Numbered from the stretch's first letter, positions 1 to 8,098 are shown. The stretch: DNA of 21,628 nucleotides from Bacteroidales bacterium UBA1208 (GCA_002309955.1 DBXQ01000034.1:35233-56860), one strand, 5' to 3'. The notes: a model not told the origin generated them from the letters alone. Numbers and translations: made by a program.

Positions 1-50
1 CCCATCGTTCTTCCTCCAACAAAGGAGAACTGAACGGAGATGGAACGGAT
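1..50. repeat. Dispersed repeat copy (left), possibly cut by window edge
   Basis: The motif CCCATCGTTC at 1-10 is followed at 22-33 by AAGGAGAACTGA. The same two motifs, in the same order, orientation and spacing, occur at 21314-21346, and the 33-bp stretches match at about 26 positions by eye. This looks like a non-coding dispersed repeat downstream of the oxidoreductase gene. No gene is visible in 1-116. Confidence 0.5.
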
Positions 51-116
51 AAGTGAGGATGAAGGAACGGGGATAGAGTTGCGTTGGAGGTTATGATGAA
101 CTGTTGTTGAAATGGT

Positions 117-1205
117 TTATGGAGAGGTGGCTGATGCCTGGTTTCTGCTTATTTGTTCTAAAAGGCGGTAGGTGGGAAGGAGGCTTTGGAGCGTAGGGCG
201 GTACTTTGAGGCGAAAAAGGGCTTCGCAAGGATTGGGGAAGTGTGTTCCACCCCATCGACAAAATCTTTCAGTTCGTGGTAGAATCCATGCTCAACCCAG
301 AGAGATGAGGCAAGCGTGGGCGAGAAACTGTCGTGGTGGCAAAAGTGCTCGACAGAAACATCAGGGTGCTTGATTTTCTCCCACGGCAGGCCTGCGACGG
401 GTGTAGAGGCTGGTACGAAGGTGAGCGTGTCGATGGAAGTGAGTTTGTAGAGCCCTTTGCGGGTGTGTACAGACAGGTTCTCGATGGGTGTAGTCCACGA
501 GTAGCCTGTGGAGAGTTCCATAGTCCCCACCGTGTTGCCGTGGGCGAGCATCAGCACAAGGGTTTGTGAGGAGGCTTGGCGCAGGGCTATTATGTCGGCT
601 GGACCGAAGAGGTGTATGGATAAGTCAATTGGGTGTATAAAAAGTTCGGTGAGTGCCTTGCCTTCGGGGTATCGTCCTACGCAATAGCGTAGGGAGTAGT
701 TGCATACGGAGTCGTTTTTGAGTCGGGCTTTAAGGCGGCGGATGGAGGGTGCATAGCGTTTTTGCATGCCTACTTGTACGAGGGTGTCAGTCTGCGTTTG
801 AAGGGCTATAAGCGACTCGAGTTGGGCGAGGGTGCGGCATGGTGGTTTTTCGATAAACAGGGATTTGCCTTGTCGTAACACGGAAGAGGCTATGCGGAAA
901 TGGGCTGCCGGTGAGGCTGAGACAAAGACTGCGGATATACCGGGGTCGGACAGCACGTCGGAGAGTGATGTGGAGGGGGTGGTGCCGCCGAAATTGTAGA
1001 AAGGGTTGCGGCTGATGAGTCGGGCTTTGCGGGGAGAGGTGACGCAAATGTATTTGAGGGGCACGCGCAGGAGGTTGAGCACAGGATAGAGGTTGGACAT
1101 GCTGTGGCTGCCCATGCCAACAAAGGCGTATTGGCGGGTATAGGGGTGCGACAGTTGCGCGTTTGTCCGCAGGCGGCGGGTTTGTTGGATGATTGTGGAT
1201 ATCAT
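117..1205 (-). CDS. Gfo/Idh/MocA-family oxidoreductase
   Basis: A 362-residue NAD(P)-dependent oxidoreductase of the Gfo/Idh/MocA family, whose members oxidise or reduce sugars, inositols and related cyclic polyols. The Rossmann dinucleotide motif is seen as VGMGSHSM at about residues 29-36, and the family EKP motif, with the catalytic lysine, at about 119-121. A histidine/aspartate cluster (ELFIHPIDLSIHLFG, about 187-201) sits where the active-site DxGxHxxD usually lies. I chose the ATG at 1205 because it overlaps the upstream stop as ATGA, a sign of translational coupling to the radical SAM gene; a longer reading frame to 1262 exists but would run deep into that gene. The substrate is unknown. 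The coupling suggests it acts on the same substrate as the radical SAM protein, which is inference. Confidence 0.85.
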   Translation of the reverse strand: MISTIIQQTRRLRTNAQLSHPYTRQYAFVGMGSHSMSNLYPVLNLLRVPLKYICVTSPRKARLISRNPFYNFGGTTPSTSLSDVLSDPGISAVFVSASPAAHFRIASSVLRQGKSLFIEKPPCRTLAQLESLIALQTQTDTLVQVGMQKRYAPSIRRLKARLKNDSVCNYSLRYCVGRYPEGKALTELFIHPIDLSIHLFGPADIIALRQASSQTLVLMLAHGNTVGTMELSTGYSWTTPIENLSVHTRKGLYKLTSIDTLTFVPASTPVAGLPWEKIKHPDVSVEHFCHHDSFSPTLASSLWVEHGFYHELKDFVDGVEHTSPILAKPFFASKYRPTLQSLLPTYRLLEQISRNQASATSP

Positions 1206-2263
1206 GATTGCAAGTCTTTGAAGTATTGGCGGTAGGTGGTACGTCGGTTGTCGCACCACCAATAGGGGCCGTATGTTTTTTCAATAATCTTTTTAGGGAG
1301 GAACCGTTCGAGTGTGCGGAGCAGAATAATGTCGTATTTGCGATGGAAGTTTATCCAGCAGCCGTTGCAGTTTCGGCGGTAGTGACGCTGAAGACTCCTG
1401 GTTGCAGGGCTGTGCCAGATGTCGTCGAGTGTATGGCTGTGGATATTGCCGAGGATGCAGTCGAGATTTTGACATAGAGGGACGTTGCCGTTGGCATGAA
1501 TAACAGCTTGACTGCAGAGGCTGAGACAGGGGAGGCTAAGGTGGCCGTTGCGCCATTGGTCGTAGAGGGCTACATAGTCGTAGTTCTCGCTTGTTTGATG
1601 GATGGTTTGTGGGATGCGGGCGGTGAATCCGGTTGCATCAAGGAGGCCACTTGTGGTGTCGAAGAAGGCCATGGTGCCGTAGATGCCTATCCGGATGTCG
1701 ATGCGGTATTGCTGGGCTATGCGAATGACGTACTCCATGTCTTGAAAGCTATTCCAAGGCGAGAGACAGAACATCAGTGATATTGGCACAGTGCTTTTCA
1801 AGGATTCAATCACCTTAATCACTTTTGGATATCCATCGCAGCCTCGCATGCGGAGATAGGTGTTGCGGTCGCCGTCCAAGGACAGGTAGAGGTGTTTGGG
1901 ACTGAAATGGATTGTGTGGTCGATTAATTTGTCGGGGTTGAGGCAATTGGAAAGCAGTGTGTAGTTGGGGTGGTGATTCATAAACCATTCGAGGATTTGG
2001 CTGGCTTGCGGGTGGAGAAGAAACTCTCCGCCTTCAAGTCCCACGGTGGTGTGGGGTTGGACGCAATGGCTCTGCATCACTTGCACGATATCGTCGAGGG
2101 AGAGATGCTCGTGGGGCTTTTTCCAGATGGAACAGTGGCGGCATTTCGACTGGCATGCGGTTGTGGCATAAATCATCAGTTGGCTCAACTGTTTGTGGTG
2201 CGGACGCAGGGTGTTGTTGACGTAGAGCAGTCCGCTGGTGAGGTAATCGGTTGCTTTGTACAT
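1202..2263 (-). CDS. Radical SAM protein with SPASM-like C-terminal domain
   Basis: A 353-residue radical S-adenosylmethionine enzyme. The cluster motif CQSKCRHC is at residues 37-44 (C37, C41, C44), and a GGE motif for SAM binding is at 78-80. The C-terminal third has cysteines at 246, 250, 264, 269, 299 and 302, the pattern of a SPASM/Twitch domain that binds auxiliary iron-sulfur clusters. Such enzymes modify peptides or dehydrogenate sugar alcohols. No small precursor peptide with an obvious RiPP leader was seen nearby, so a small-molecule substrate handled together with the overlapping Gfo/Idh oxidoreductase is the better guess. The gene starts 87 bases after the sigma/barrel gene ends and shares its strand, so it is probably in the same transcription unit. 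Confidence 0.88.
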   Translation of the reverse strand: MYKATDYLTSGLLYVNNTLRPHHKQLSQLMIYATTACQSKCRHCSIWKKPHEHLSLDDIVQVMQSHCVQPHTTVGLEGGEFLLHPQASQILEWFMNHHPNYTLLSNCLNPDKLIDHTIHFSPKHLYLSLDGDRNTYLRMRGCDGYPKVIKVIESLKSTVPISLMFCLSPWNSFQDMEYVIRIAQQYRIDIRIGIYGTMAFFDTTSGLLDATGFTARIPQTIHQTSENYDYVALYDQWRNGHLSLPCLSLCSQAVIHANGNVPLCQNLDCILGNIHSHTLDDIWHSPATRSLQRHYRRNCNGCWINFHRKYDIILLRTLERFLPKKIIEKTYGPYWWCDNRRTTYRQYFKDLQS

Positions 2264-2350
2264 TCTTTTTGCTGTTTAAGATCTTCCCGTAACCCGGGAC
2301 GGTATCTTGATAGAGCATGGAAAGATGCAGAAGACTGCATGTACCGATTA

Positions 2351-4039
2351 CTAAAATGTGTATTTCAAGCCGATTTGTGACGATGGAACAAGGGGATGAA
2401 GAGTGGAATAGGTGGAAGTTGATTGCCAGCAGGGAAGGGTGTAGCTGATGCAGGCTTCGGAAAAAAGGCTGACATGCGTCGAAAGGAGGTAGTGCACGCC
2501 TGCTTTCAATCCTATTTTTAGATTGATGGCATTGAGGGATATTGATTGATGGAGGAGGGGTATTCTTTCGCCGGAAATGCCGGAATTGCTGTTTGTCTGA
2601 CCCCCGATGATGAAACAGGTGTTGCTGTGCAAAAGGAGGGGCATCTGTAGGGTGAGGTCGGTGGAAAGGTGGTAGCCTAACCGGGATGCTGGATGTGGAC
2701 AATAGGATATGCCCAAGGGGATGTCGAGGAAGGTGACACGCTGGTGTTCATCTATTCTGTCATTGCCCACACCTGTTTGGAAATAGGAGCGGTATGCTCC
2801 ATGGCTTATTCCGGTGTATATTGATAGGGTAGGGTTGATTGTGTAATGTACTGTCAGCGCTATGAGGGTGGGAGGCTCGTGGTATTCAGTACGTATTATT
2901 TGGCCGTTGTTGTCCACTTCGTTGCTTTGGGCTATACGTATCAGTGCTGTTGCCACTTCTGGTGAAAAGAGGGAACTGTTTTCAAGCACATATTTTTTAC
3001 AGTCGCGCCAATTGTCGATTGCTATGCCCGGTTCGGAGCTTCCGGTGGTGGAGACTGCCGGTAGCAGCAAGGAATGTGGGCGTTGGGAAGAAATTGTGTT
3101 CGACAAGGCGGGTGCTACAGAAACGGAAATAGACCATTTGTTTGAGTGCAGCGATGCCAAGGGTTTGGTCGGAATGTCGTCAAGGGCATTGTATGGCAGG
3201 AAGGTGTCCGGGAATTTATCGTTACTCGGCACGGAAGATGGGAAAGGAGGTTGGTTTTCTTTGTCGGGTTGCCTTAGTGCAGTGGAATTGTACTGACTGT
3301 TATCCAGAGTGTCAAAAGGATTGGTTCTATTGGAATTGTTCGTCTGGAAGTGAGTCCCGTTGATAATGGTTCTATTGCGGTGGGCTGGGATAGGTGCAGG
3401 TGTCAGTCTGGGAACAGAGGTTGGTGGCATTAGGGGAGTCCAGGCTGTTGTAGGTGCTGTCTCGGTGTGTTTGTCTTGTACCAAGATAAAAGGCATGGTT
3501 GTGAGTAGGAGGCAGAGAAGCGGTCCTAAAATGCGCCGAAGCATGACGCGGGCATGATAGAGTTGCGAAGAGGAGGAATGGGGTTCGATGTTCAGGATTG
3601 AGGCGATTTCTTTGTGTTGCCGACCTTCTATTACCGACATGGTGAACACTTGCCGGTAGCCATTGGGCAATTGGTCGATGGCTGATTGTAGTTCTTCGGA
3701 CGAAAGGGGAGGTTCGTGAGAATCGCAAGGGATGTCGAAACCTTCGATGTGGGAGAGGGGAATGACTTTGTTTTCGGGTTGGCGTTTCAGTTGGCGCAAC
3801 GCAAGACGTGCGGAAATGACAGAAAGCCATGCACCGAACTTTTCGGGGTCATGGAGATAGTCCAGTTTGTTGAAAGCGATAAGAAAAGCATCGTCAACAA
3901 GCTCTTCGGAGAGTTCGTTGTCGTGCGTAATGTGGCGACAAACGGCCAACGACCGATGTTTGTAACGGCAGTAAAGTGTGTTTAGGGCGTGCCGATTGCC
4001 AGATTTGGCCTGCTCAACCAATTGTTCCATGTCCATCAT
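2351..4039 (-). CDS. ECF sigma factor fused to TM helix, periplasmic linker and outer-membrane beta-barrel
   Basis: One uninterrupted frame of 562 residues. Residues 1-88 are sigma region 2 (YCRYKHRSLAVCRHIT, FGAWLSVISARLALRQLKR); 112-170 are sigma region 4 with a helix-turn-helix (LPNGYRQVFTMSVIEG, HKEIASILN). A hydrophobic segment at 172-187 is a probable inner-membrane helix. Residues 190-300 form a Pro/Asn/Thr-rich linker. From about 302 the sequence alternates like beta-strands and ends in LKYTF, with the aromatic terminal residue typical of outer-membrane barrels. The strand motifs (TLIALTVHYTINPTLSIYTG, VTFLDIPLGISY, SQIGLKYTF) resemble the separate TM-plus-barrel proteins that I recall being encoded beside ECF sigma genes in Bacteroides. 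Here both parts are one protein. Start codons at 4039, 4036 and 4030 are all possible. Function as an envelope-sensing transcription factor is inference. Confidence 0.85.
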   Translation of the reverse strand: MMDMEQLVEQAKSGNRHALNTLYCRYKHRSLAVCRHITHDNELSEELVDDAFLIAFNKLDYLHDPEKFGAWLSVISARLALRQLKRQPENKVIPLSHIEGFDIPCDSHEPPLSSEELQSAIDQLPNGYRQVFTMSVIEGRQHKEIASILNIEPHSSSSQLYHARVMLRRILGPLLCLLLTTMPFILVQDKHTETAPTTAWTPLMPPTSVPRLTPAPIPAHRNRTIINGTHFQTNNSNRTNPFDTLDNSQYNSTALRQPDKENQPPFPSSVPSNDKFPDTFLPYNALDDIPTKPLASLHSNKWSISVSVAPALSNTISSQRPHSLLLPAVSTTGSSEPGIAIDNWRDCKKYVLENSSLFSPEVATALIRIAQSNEVDNNGQIIRTEYHEPPTLIALTVHYTINPTLSIYTGISHGAYRSYFQTGVGNDRIDEHQRVTFLDIPLGISYCPHPASRLGYHLSTDLTLQMPLLLHSNTCFIIGGQTNSNSGISGERIPLLHQSISLNAINLKIGLKAGVHYLLSTHVSLFSEACISYTLPCWQSTSTYSTLHPLVPSSQIGLKYTF

Positions 4040-4055
4040 GTCTCCTAAGAGACAT
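4038..4055 (-). promoter_or_regulatory. Start-codon hairpin of the sigma/barrel gene
   Basis: On the coding strand ATGTCTC, loop TTAG, GAGACAT form a perfect 7-bp stem. It contains the only Shine-Dalgarno-like AGGAG and the first two bases of the first AUG. If it folds in the mRNA it would hide the start region. The structure is seen; a role in translational control is inference. Confidence 0.4.
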
Positions 4056-4117
4056 TCTTTCGAGGAAAGACTGCATGGAGATGAAAAAAAATCGAAACAA
4101 AAGAAGGCAGGCTATGT

Positions 4118-4333
4118 CTATTGTCGCTGCATGGTGCCTGGGGTGTCTTCGGGTGCGGCAATCCACACAATAAGGTAGGCCCAGACACCAAAGCCTCCGC
4201 ATACGAGGGCAAAGAGGAAAAGGATGCGGATGACGGTGGCATCCACATTGAGATAATTTGCTATGCCACCGCACACGCCTGCTATTCGGCGGTCGGTGGT
4301 GCTGCGGGTCAGTTTGCGCGCGTTGTTATCCAT
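4118..4333 (-). CDS. PspC-domain small membrane protein
   Basis: A 71-residue protein made almost entirely of a PspC domain: the signature RRIAGVCGGIANYLNVD at about 15-31, followed by a transmembrane segment (about 33-58) with VWAYLIVWIAAPE. PspC proteins sit in the inner membrane and take part in envelope stress responses in proteobacteria; in Bacteroidetes short PspC proteins often neighbour transcription regulators. Here it is the first gene before the sigma/barrel fusion, 78 bases upstream on the same strand, which fits an envelope-stress theme. No clear Bacteroidetes promoter was found ahead of it; a long inverted repeat lies at 4354-4401. Whether it regulates the sigma protein is unknown. 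Confidence 0.9.
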   Translation of the reverse strand: MDNNARKLTRSTTDRRIAGVCGGIANYLNVDATVIRILFLFALVCGGFGVWAYLIVWIAAPEDTPGTMQRQ

Positions 4334-4353
4334 ACTTTCAGAATTAATAGTGA

Positions 4354-4401
4354 AGAACTAAGAACTACTGATTTGTCAACAAATCCGTAGTTCTTAGTTC
4401 T
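4354..4401. terminator. 48-bp inverted repeat between M3 peptidase and PspC gene, possible terminator
   Basis: Two perfect 15-bp arms (AGAACTAAGAACTAC at 4354-4368 and its complement at 4387-4401) enclose a second small stem (ATTTG/CAAAT around a TCAA loop). It lies just beyond the stop codon of the M3 peptidase gene and upstream of the PspC gene. No clear T-run follows on the minus strand, so it may be a terminator, a regulatory stem or a small palindromic repeat. Confidence 0.5.
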
Positions 4402-4415
4402 GGTTTCATATTGTG

Positions 4416-6512
4416 TTAAATCAGACCACGGTCTTTCAGCAGCGGAGTGACACTGGGTTCTTTGCCGCGGAATTCAAGGTACATGTGCATGGGGTCGATG
4501 GTGTTGCCGCTTTCAAGAATATGGCGGAATTTCTTGGCCAGCTCGGGGTTGTAGAGGTCTCCGCTCTCAACGAAAGCTGCGAATGCATCGTGATCGAGGA
4601 TGGCAGTCCAGGTGTAGCTATAGTATCCAGCATCGTATCCAGTGGTGAAGATATGTTGGAAGTAGGGGCTCTTGTAGCGACTGATGATTTCGGGAGTGAG
4701 GCCGATGCTGTTGAGGTAGTTGGTTTCGAAGGTGTTGGCATCGATGTGCTGTTTCTCGGTGATGCCGTGATAGGCCATGTCGAGCAGTGATGCAGCCAAC
4801 AATTCGGTGTTGATGAATCCTTGTCCGTAGGTCTGTGCAGCGGCGATCTTGGCAATAAGTTCGTCGGGGATGCTCTCGCCTGTTTGGTAATGCTTGGCAT
4901 AGGTTTTCATCACCTGTGGGTTGCGGCACCAGTTTTCCATAATCTGCGACGGCAGTTCCACAAAGTCACGGGGTACATTGGTGCCTGCCAGTGAGGGATA
5001 GTGGCATTTGCTTAACAGACCGTGCAAAGCGTGGCCAAACTCATGGAAGAGGGTTTCGCTTTCGTCGAAGGTGAGCAAAGAGGGCTTGTCGGCAGTGGGC
5101 TTGGTGAAATTGCAGACCACTTGAATGATGGGGATGACGTTGTTGCCCTCGCGATCTACTTTCTGTCCGCGGAATTCAGTCATCCAGGCACCGCTACGTT
5201 TGCTGGCGCGGGGATGGAAGTCCATGTAAAGAATACCGATCACTTGGTCGCCGTCCAGAACTTCGTAGGCGTGAGCCTCCTTGTTGTAGGTGGGCAGAGA
5301 GGTGTTTTCGCGGAAAGAAATGCCGTAAAGTTTGTTGGCAGTGGCAAAAGCACCTTCGCGTACATTGTCGAGAGAGAAGTAAGGACGAACCACATCGTCG
5401 TCGAGGTCATATTTGGCTTTGCGCAGTTTCTCGCTGTAGAAGCGCCAGTCCCAAGGTTCCAGTTTCGCGGTGGGGTCGTCGGCTTTGATCATTTTTTGAT
5501 ACTCGGCACACTCTTTCTTGGCTTTGGCCAAAGCGGGAGTCCAAATCTGCATCAGGCAAGCGTTTACAGCTTGGGGGGTCTTGGCCAGACAATCTTCCAA
5601 CACATAGTCGGCGTGGGTCTTGTAGCCAAGGATGTTGGCACGTTCGAGACGGAGATTGGTGAGGGTGTCAATAATCTTGGTGTTGTCGAACTCACCGCCG
5701 TTGCAGCGGGTGGCGTATGCTTCCCACATTTGATGACGGAGTTCGCGATCAGCGCAGTTTTGCATGAAAGGCTCCCAGCTGGGCATGTTCAGTTTGAAAA
5801 CCAGTTTGCCCTTTGTGGCGGAGTCGGCATCGGCGGCCTCCTTGGCAGCGGCTATCTGGTCTGGGGTAATGCCTGCAGGGGCAGTGTCGAGCACCAACTG
5901 ATAGGCGTTGGTGGCTTTCAGCACGTTCTGAGCAAAGCGGAGGGTGAGAGAAGCAATCTGCTCGTTCAATTCACGGAAACGGGCCTGTTTTTCAGCTGGA
6001 ACATTGGCGCCGCTGCGTACAAATCCTTTGTAGGTTTCTTCCAACAAACGCATCTGTTCGGGGTTAAGTCCAAGGTCTGTGCGATTGTCGTACACAGTCT
6101 TGATACGCTCGAATAGTTTGGCATTGAGGGCAATGTTGTCGCCATGAGCCGAAAGTTTGGGAGTTACCTCTTCGGCAATGGCTTCCATTTCATCGCTGTT
6201 CTCACACTCACTGAGATTGAAAAAGACACCAGACACTTTGTTCAGCAGTTCTCCGCTGTACTCATAGGCTTCCACAGTGTTTTCGAACGTGGGAGCATCG
6301 GGGTTGTTGACAATGGCGTCGATCTCGGCCATTTGTTGTTTCATGCCTTCCTCGAAAGCGGGCAGGTAGTGTTCTGTTTTGATTTTCCCGAAATCAGGGA
6401 TTTCATAGGGTGTTCCCCATTGAGTGAAGAAAGGATTGTCCATACTTTTTTTGCATCCTGTTGTCAGCAGGGTGGCGATTGCAAACCCTGCAATTAATAA
6501 GGTTTTTTTCAT
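4416..6512 (-). CDS. dcp: M3-family peptidyl-dipeptidase, lipoprotein
   Basis: A 698-residue zinc metallopeptidase of family M3 (Dcp/oligopeptidase A type), which removes dipeptides or cleaves short peptides. The zinc motif HEFGH is at residues 490-494 with the catalytic glutamate E491, and the downstream ligand glutamate fits E519 in FVELPSQIMENW. The length matches Dcp. The N-terminus has a lipoprotein signal (MKKTLLIAGF..., LLTTGC, lipid cysteine C20), so it acts in the envelope rather than in the cytoplasm. It begins 18 bases after the thioredoxin-fold gene, so the two are co-transcribed. The pairing suggests digestion of oligopeptides in the periplasm; assignment to Dcp rather than another M3 subfamily is from overall similarity recalled, not a search. 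Confidence 0.93.
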   Translation of the reverse strand: MKKTLLIAGFAIATLLTTGCKKSMDNPFFTQWGTPYEIPDFGKIKTEHYLPAFEEGMKQQMAEIDAIVNNPDAPTFENTVEAYEYSGELLNKVSGVFFNLSECENSDEMEAIAEEVTPKLSAHGDNIALNAKLFERIKTVYDNRTDLGLNPEQMRLLEETYKGFVRSGANVPAEKQARFRELNEQIASLTLRFAQNVLKATNAYQLVLDTAPAGITPDQIAAAKEAADADSATKGKLVFKLNMPSWEPFMQNCADRELRHQMWEAYATRCNGGEFDNTKIIDTLTNLRLERANILGYKTHADYVLEDCLAKTPQAVNACLMQIWTPALAKAKKECAEYQKMIKADDPTAKLEPWDWRFYSEKLRKAKYDLDDDVVRPYFSLDNVREGAFATANKLYGISFRENTSLPTYNKEAHAYEVLDGDQVIGILYMDFHPRASKRSGAWMTEFRGQKVDREGNNVIPIIQVVCNFTKPTADKPSLLTFDESETLFHEFGHALHGLLSKCHYPSLAGTNVPRDFVELPSQIMENWCRNPQVMKTYAKHYQTGESIPDELIAKIAAAQTYGQGFINTELLAASLLDMAYHGITEKQHIDANTFETNYLNSIGLTPEIISRYKSPYFQHIFTTGYDAGYYSYTWTAILDHDAFAAFVESGDLYNPELAKKFRHILESGNTIDPMHMYLEFRGKEPSVTPLLKDRGLI

Positions 6513-6530
6513 GTTATTGTATTTTTGTGA

Positions 6531-7967
6531 TTATTCTTTGCTGTTTGATTGCTCTGGAGCACAGATGACGTTGATGGCTCGTTCGATGGTCTCTTCTCCG
6601 AGTTTCTTTGCAACAATGATGTTGTTCTCGTCAATGAGGTAGATTTGTGGAGTGGTGACAATGTCGTACACATCGTGCCAGTCGACATTGGCTTCGCCTC
6701 CGTCAAGGCTTAGCCAGGCAGGGCTGTTCATGTTGTGATCGGCCATGAATTTATGCCATTCTTTGCGGGTTTTGTCATCGGGGTCGCTGAGGATGGTGAA
6801 GGCACCGATGTCATATTTCATGCTGTATTTTTCGAAGACTTTATATACTGCAGGAATAATGTGTTTGCAATGTCCGCAGTTGGGCGACCAAAAAACGAGA
6901 AGTTTCCATTTGTGTGGCAAAGCATGGAGCGAGTGAGGTATGTGGAGGGTGTCGAAAAGGATGAGCTCGGGAGCCTCGCGACCGACTAACAGACGTTCCC
7001 ATTTTGTAGCACGCTGGAGCTCTTTGTCGATATTGCTGGGCGAAGACCAGAAATTAGCATCGGTGGCGTAATAATTCTTAATCAAATGTACATACACTTC
7101 GTCATAGACCATCACATTGCTTTGCAGATATTTTTGGGTAAGGGTTACGACCAAATATTGGAACACGTCGGGAGCAGCTTTGGCGCGTTCGAGCATGGGA
7201 TCCATATACTGGATGATAATCTGAGGAGGAGTGAATTTCAGAATATTGTCGTAAAAATTCATCACGCGGTCATAGAAGATGGCTTGTGGGGTTCGGATAA
7301 TGGCATTTTCGTTGAGCATCATGTTGTCGAAATAGTGCTCGAGATAGTAGTTGCGTCGTTGCTCGATGGTCAGTGTGTCGCCGTTGGCATCGACCAAGGG
7401 TGGTGTGACATCTTTGGATGCAAGCATCATTTTCGAAAGGAACATTTCGGGATGTTGGTCTATCATTGTCAGTTTGATGCTGTCCAGTTCAAGATATTTA
7501 TTGTAGCGGTATCTTACAAATTGGGCAGAATCCATCGTGCCTTCTTTCTCGCTGAGGTCTTTGCTATAGGCAGCGTCAATGTGGTTGAAATTGAAAAAGT
7601 ACTCGTTCTGTCGGCTGCCTTTCACCTTCATGTTGCCAGCCCAGTCGCGCTGTTGGGTCTCGAAGGTGAAGAATGGTTTCTCATTGTAGACCACAAATTC
7701 TACATACATGCCCCGTGTGTTGGCAAAGAAGTATAGACCATAGGGTAAAGTGTCGTTTCCTGAGAAGACAAAGCGTCCTTTCTTGTCCCTTATGGCCGTG
7801 TCGAGGACGGTGTTGCCTTTGGCAAAGTAGTGACCTAAGTACATGATAGTGTCCGCTCCCCCTTTGATGGTGAGGGTGATTTCATACTTTTGCTTCTTTG
7901 CGTGGGCAGGAGTTGCTGCCAGAATGGCAAGAAGTATTAATACGCAAAATTTGATTGTTTTTTTCAT
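6531..7967 (-). CDS. Secreted DUF5106-like protein with TlpA-type thioredoxin domain
   Basis: A 478-residue exported protein. A signal peptide covers about residues 1-23 (cleavage after AHA). The N-terminal part (about 28-120) resembles the beta-rich DUF4369-like domain of Bacteroidetes thioredoxin proteins, the middle (about 120-320) the helical DUF5106 region. The C-terminal thioredoxin fold (about 330-475) carries WSPNCGHC with the active-site pair C364/C367 and the cis-proline loop VTTPQIYLID. CGHC is the protein-disulfide-isomerase type of active site. It is probably a periplasmic thiol-disulfide oxidoreductase. It is the first gene of a unit with the M3 peptidase, 18 bases apart. A convincing promoter was not found in 7968-8040. 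Confidence 0.88.
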   Translation of the reverse strand: MKKTIKFCVLILLAILAATPAHAKKQKYEITLTIKGGADTIMYLGHYFAKGNTVLDTAIRDKKGRFVFSGNDTLPYGLYFFANTRGMYVEFVVYNEKPFFTFETQQRDWAGNMKVKGSRQNEYFFNFNHIDAAYSKDLSEKEGTMDSAQFVRYRYNKYLELDSIKLTMIDQHPEMFLSKMMLASKDVTPPLVDANGDTLTIEQRRNYYLEHYFDNMMLNENAIIRTPQAIFYDRVMNFYDNILKFTPPQIIIQYMDPMLERAKAAPDVFQYLVVTLTQKYLQSNVMVYDEVYVHLIKNYYATDANFWSSPSNIDKELQRATKWERLLVGREAPELILFDTLHIPHSLHALPHKWKLLVFWSPNCGHCKHIIPAVYKVFEKYSMKYDIGAFTILSDPDDKTRKEWHKFMADHNMNSPAWLSLDGGEANVDWHDVYDIVTTPQIYLIDENNIIVAKKLGEETIERAINVICAPEQSNSKE

Positions 7968-8039
7968 GCTCTAAGTAACGCAAAGCTCCCGATAATATTG
8001 TATTTTTGTCAAAAAAACATTCTGTGCAGGACATAAAAA

Positions 8040-8090
8040 AACAAAAGGACATCAGACCTCTGTCTGTGAGCGGTCTGTTGTCCTTTTTGC
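8040..8090 (-). terminator. Rho-independent terminator after flavodoxin
   Basis: The arms at 8043-8057 and 8072-8087 pair as AAAAGGACA-TCAGACC with GGTCTG-TGTCCTTTT, with one mismatch. On the minus strand the hairpin is followed by TTTTGTTTTTTT, an uninterrupted-looking U tract, so it ends the DUF362/flavodoxin transcript before the thioredoxin-fold gene. Confidence 0.88.
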
Positions 8091-8098
8091 ATGGCAGG

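Noticed and set aside
2034..2702. 222-codon minus-strand frame overlapping the radical SAM and sigma/barrel genes
   Set aside because: It is rich in His/Pro/Ser as expected from frame-shifted coding DNA, and overlaps two recognised genes.
3500..3560. A frameshift or assembly join between sigma and barrel parts
   Set aside because: The frame is continuous and the TM segment and linker have sensible composition; no sign of a duplicated or missing base is visible, although read data would be needed to exclude it fully.
5022..6116. Long open frame (364 codons) on the plus strand inside the M3 peptidase gene
   Set aside because: It is the antisense shadow of a gene with clear zinc-peptidase motifs; the translation shows no family features and has no promoter.
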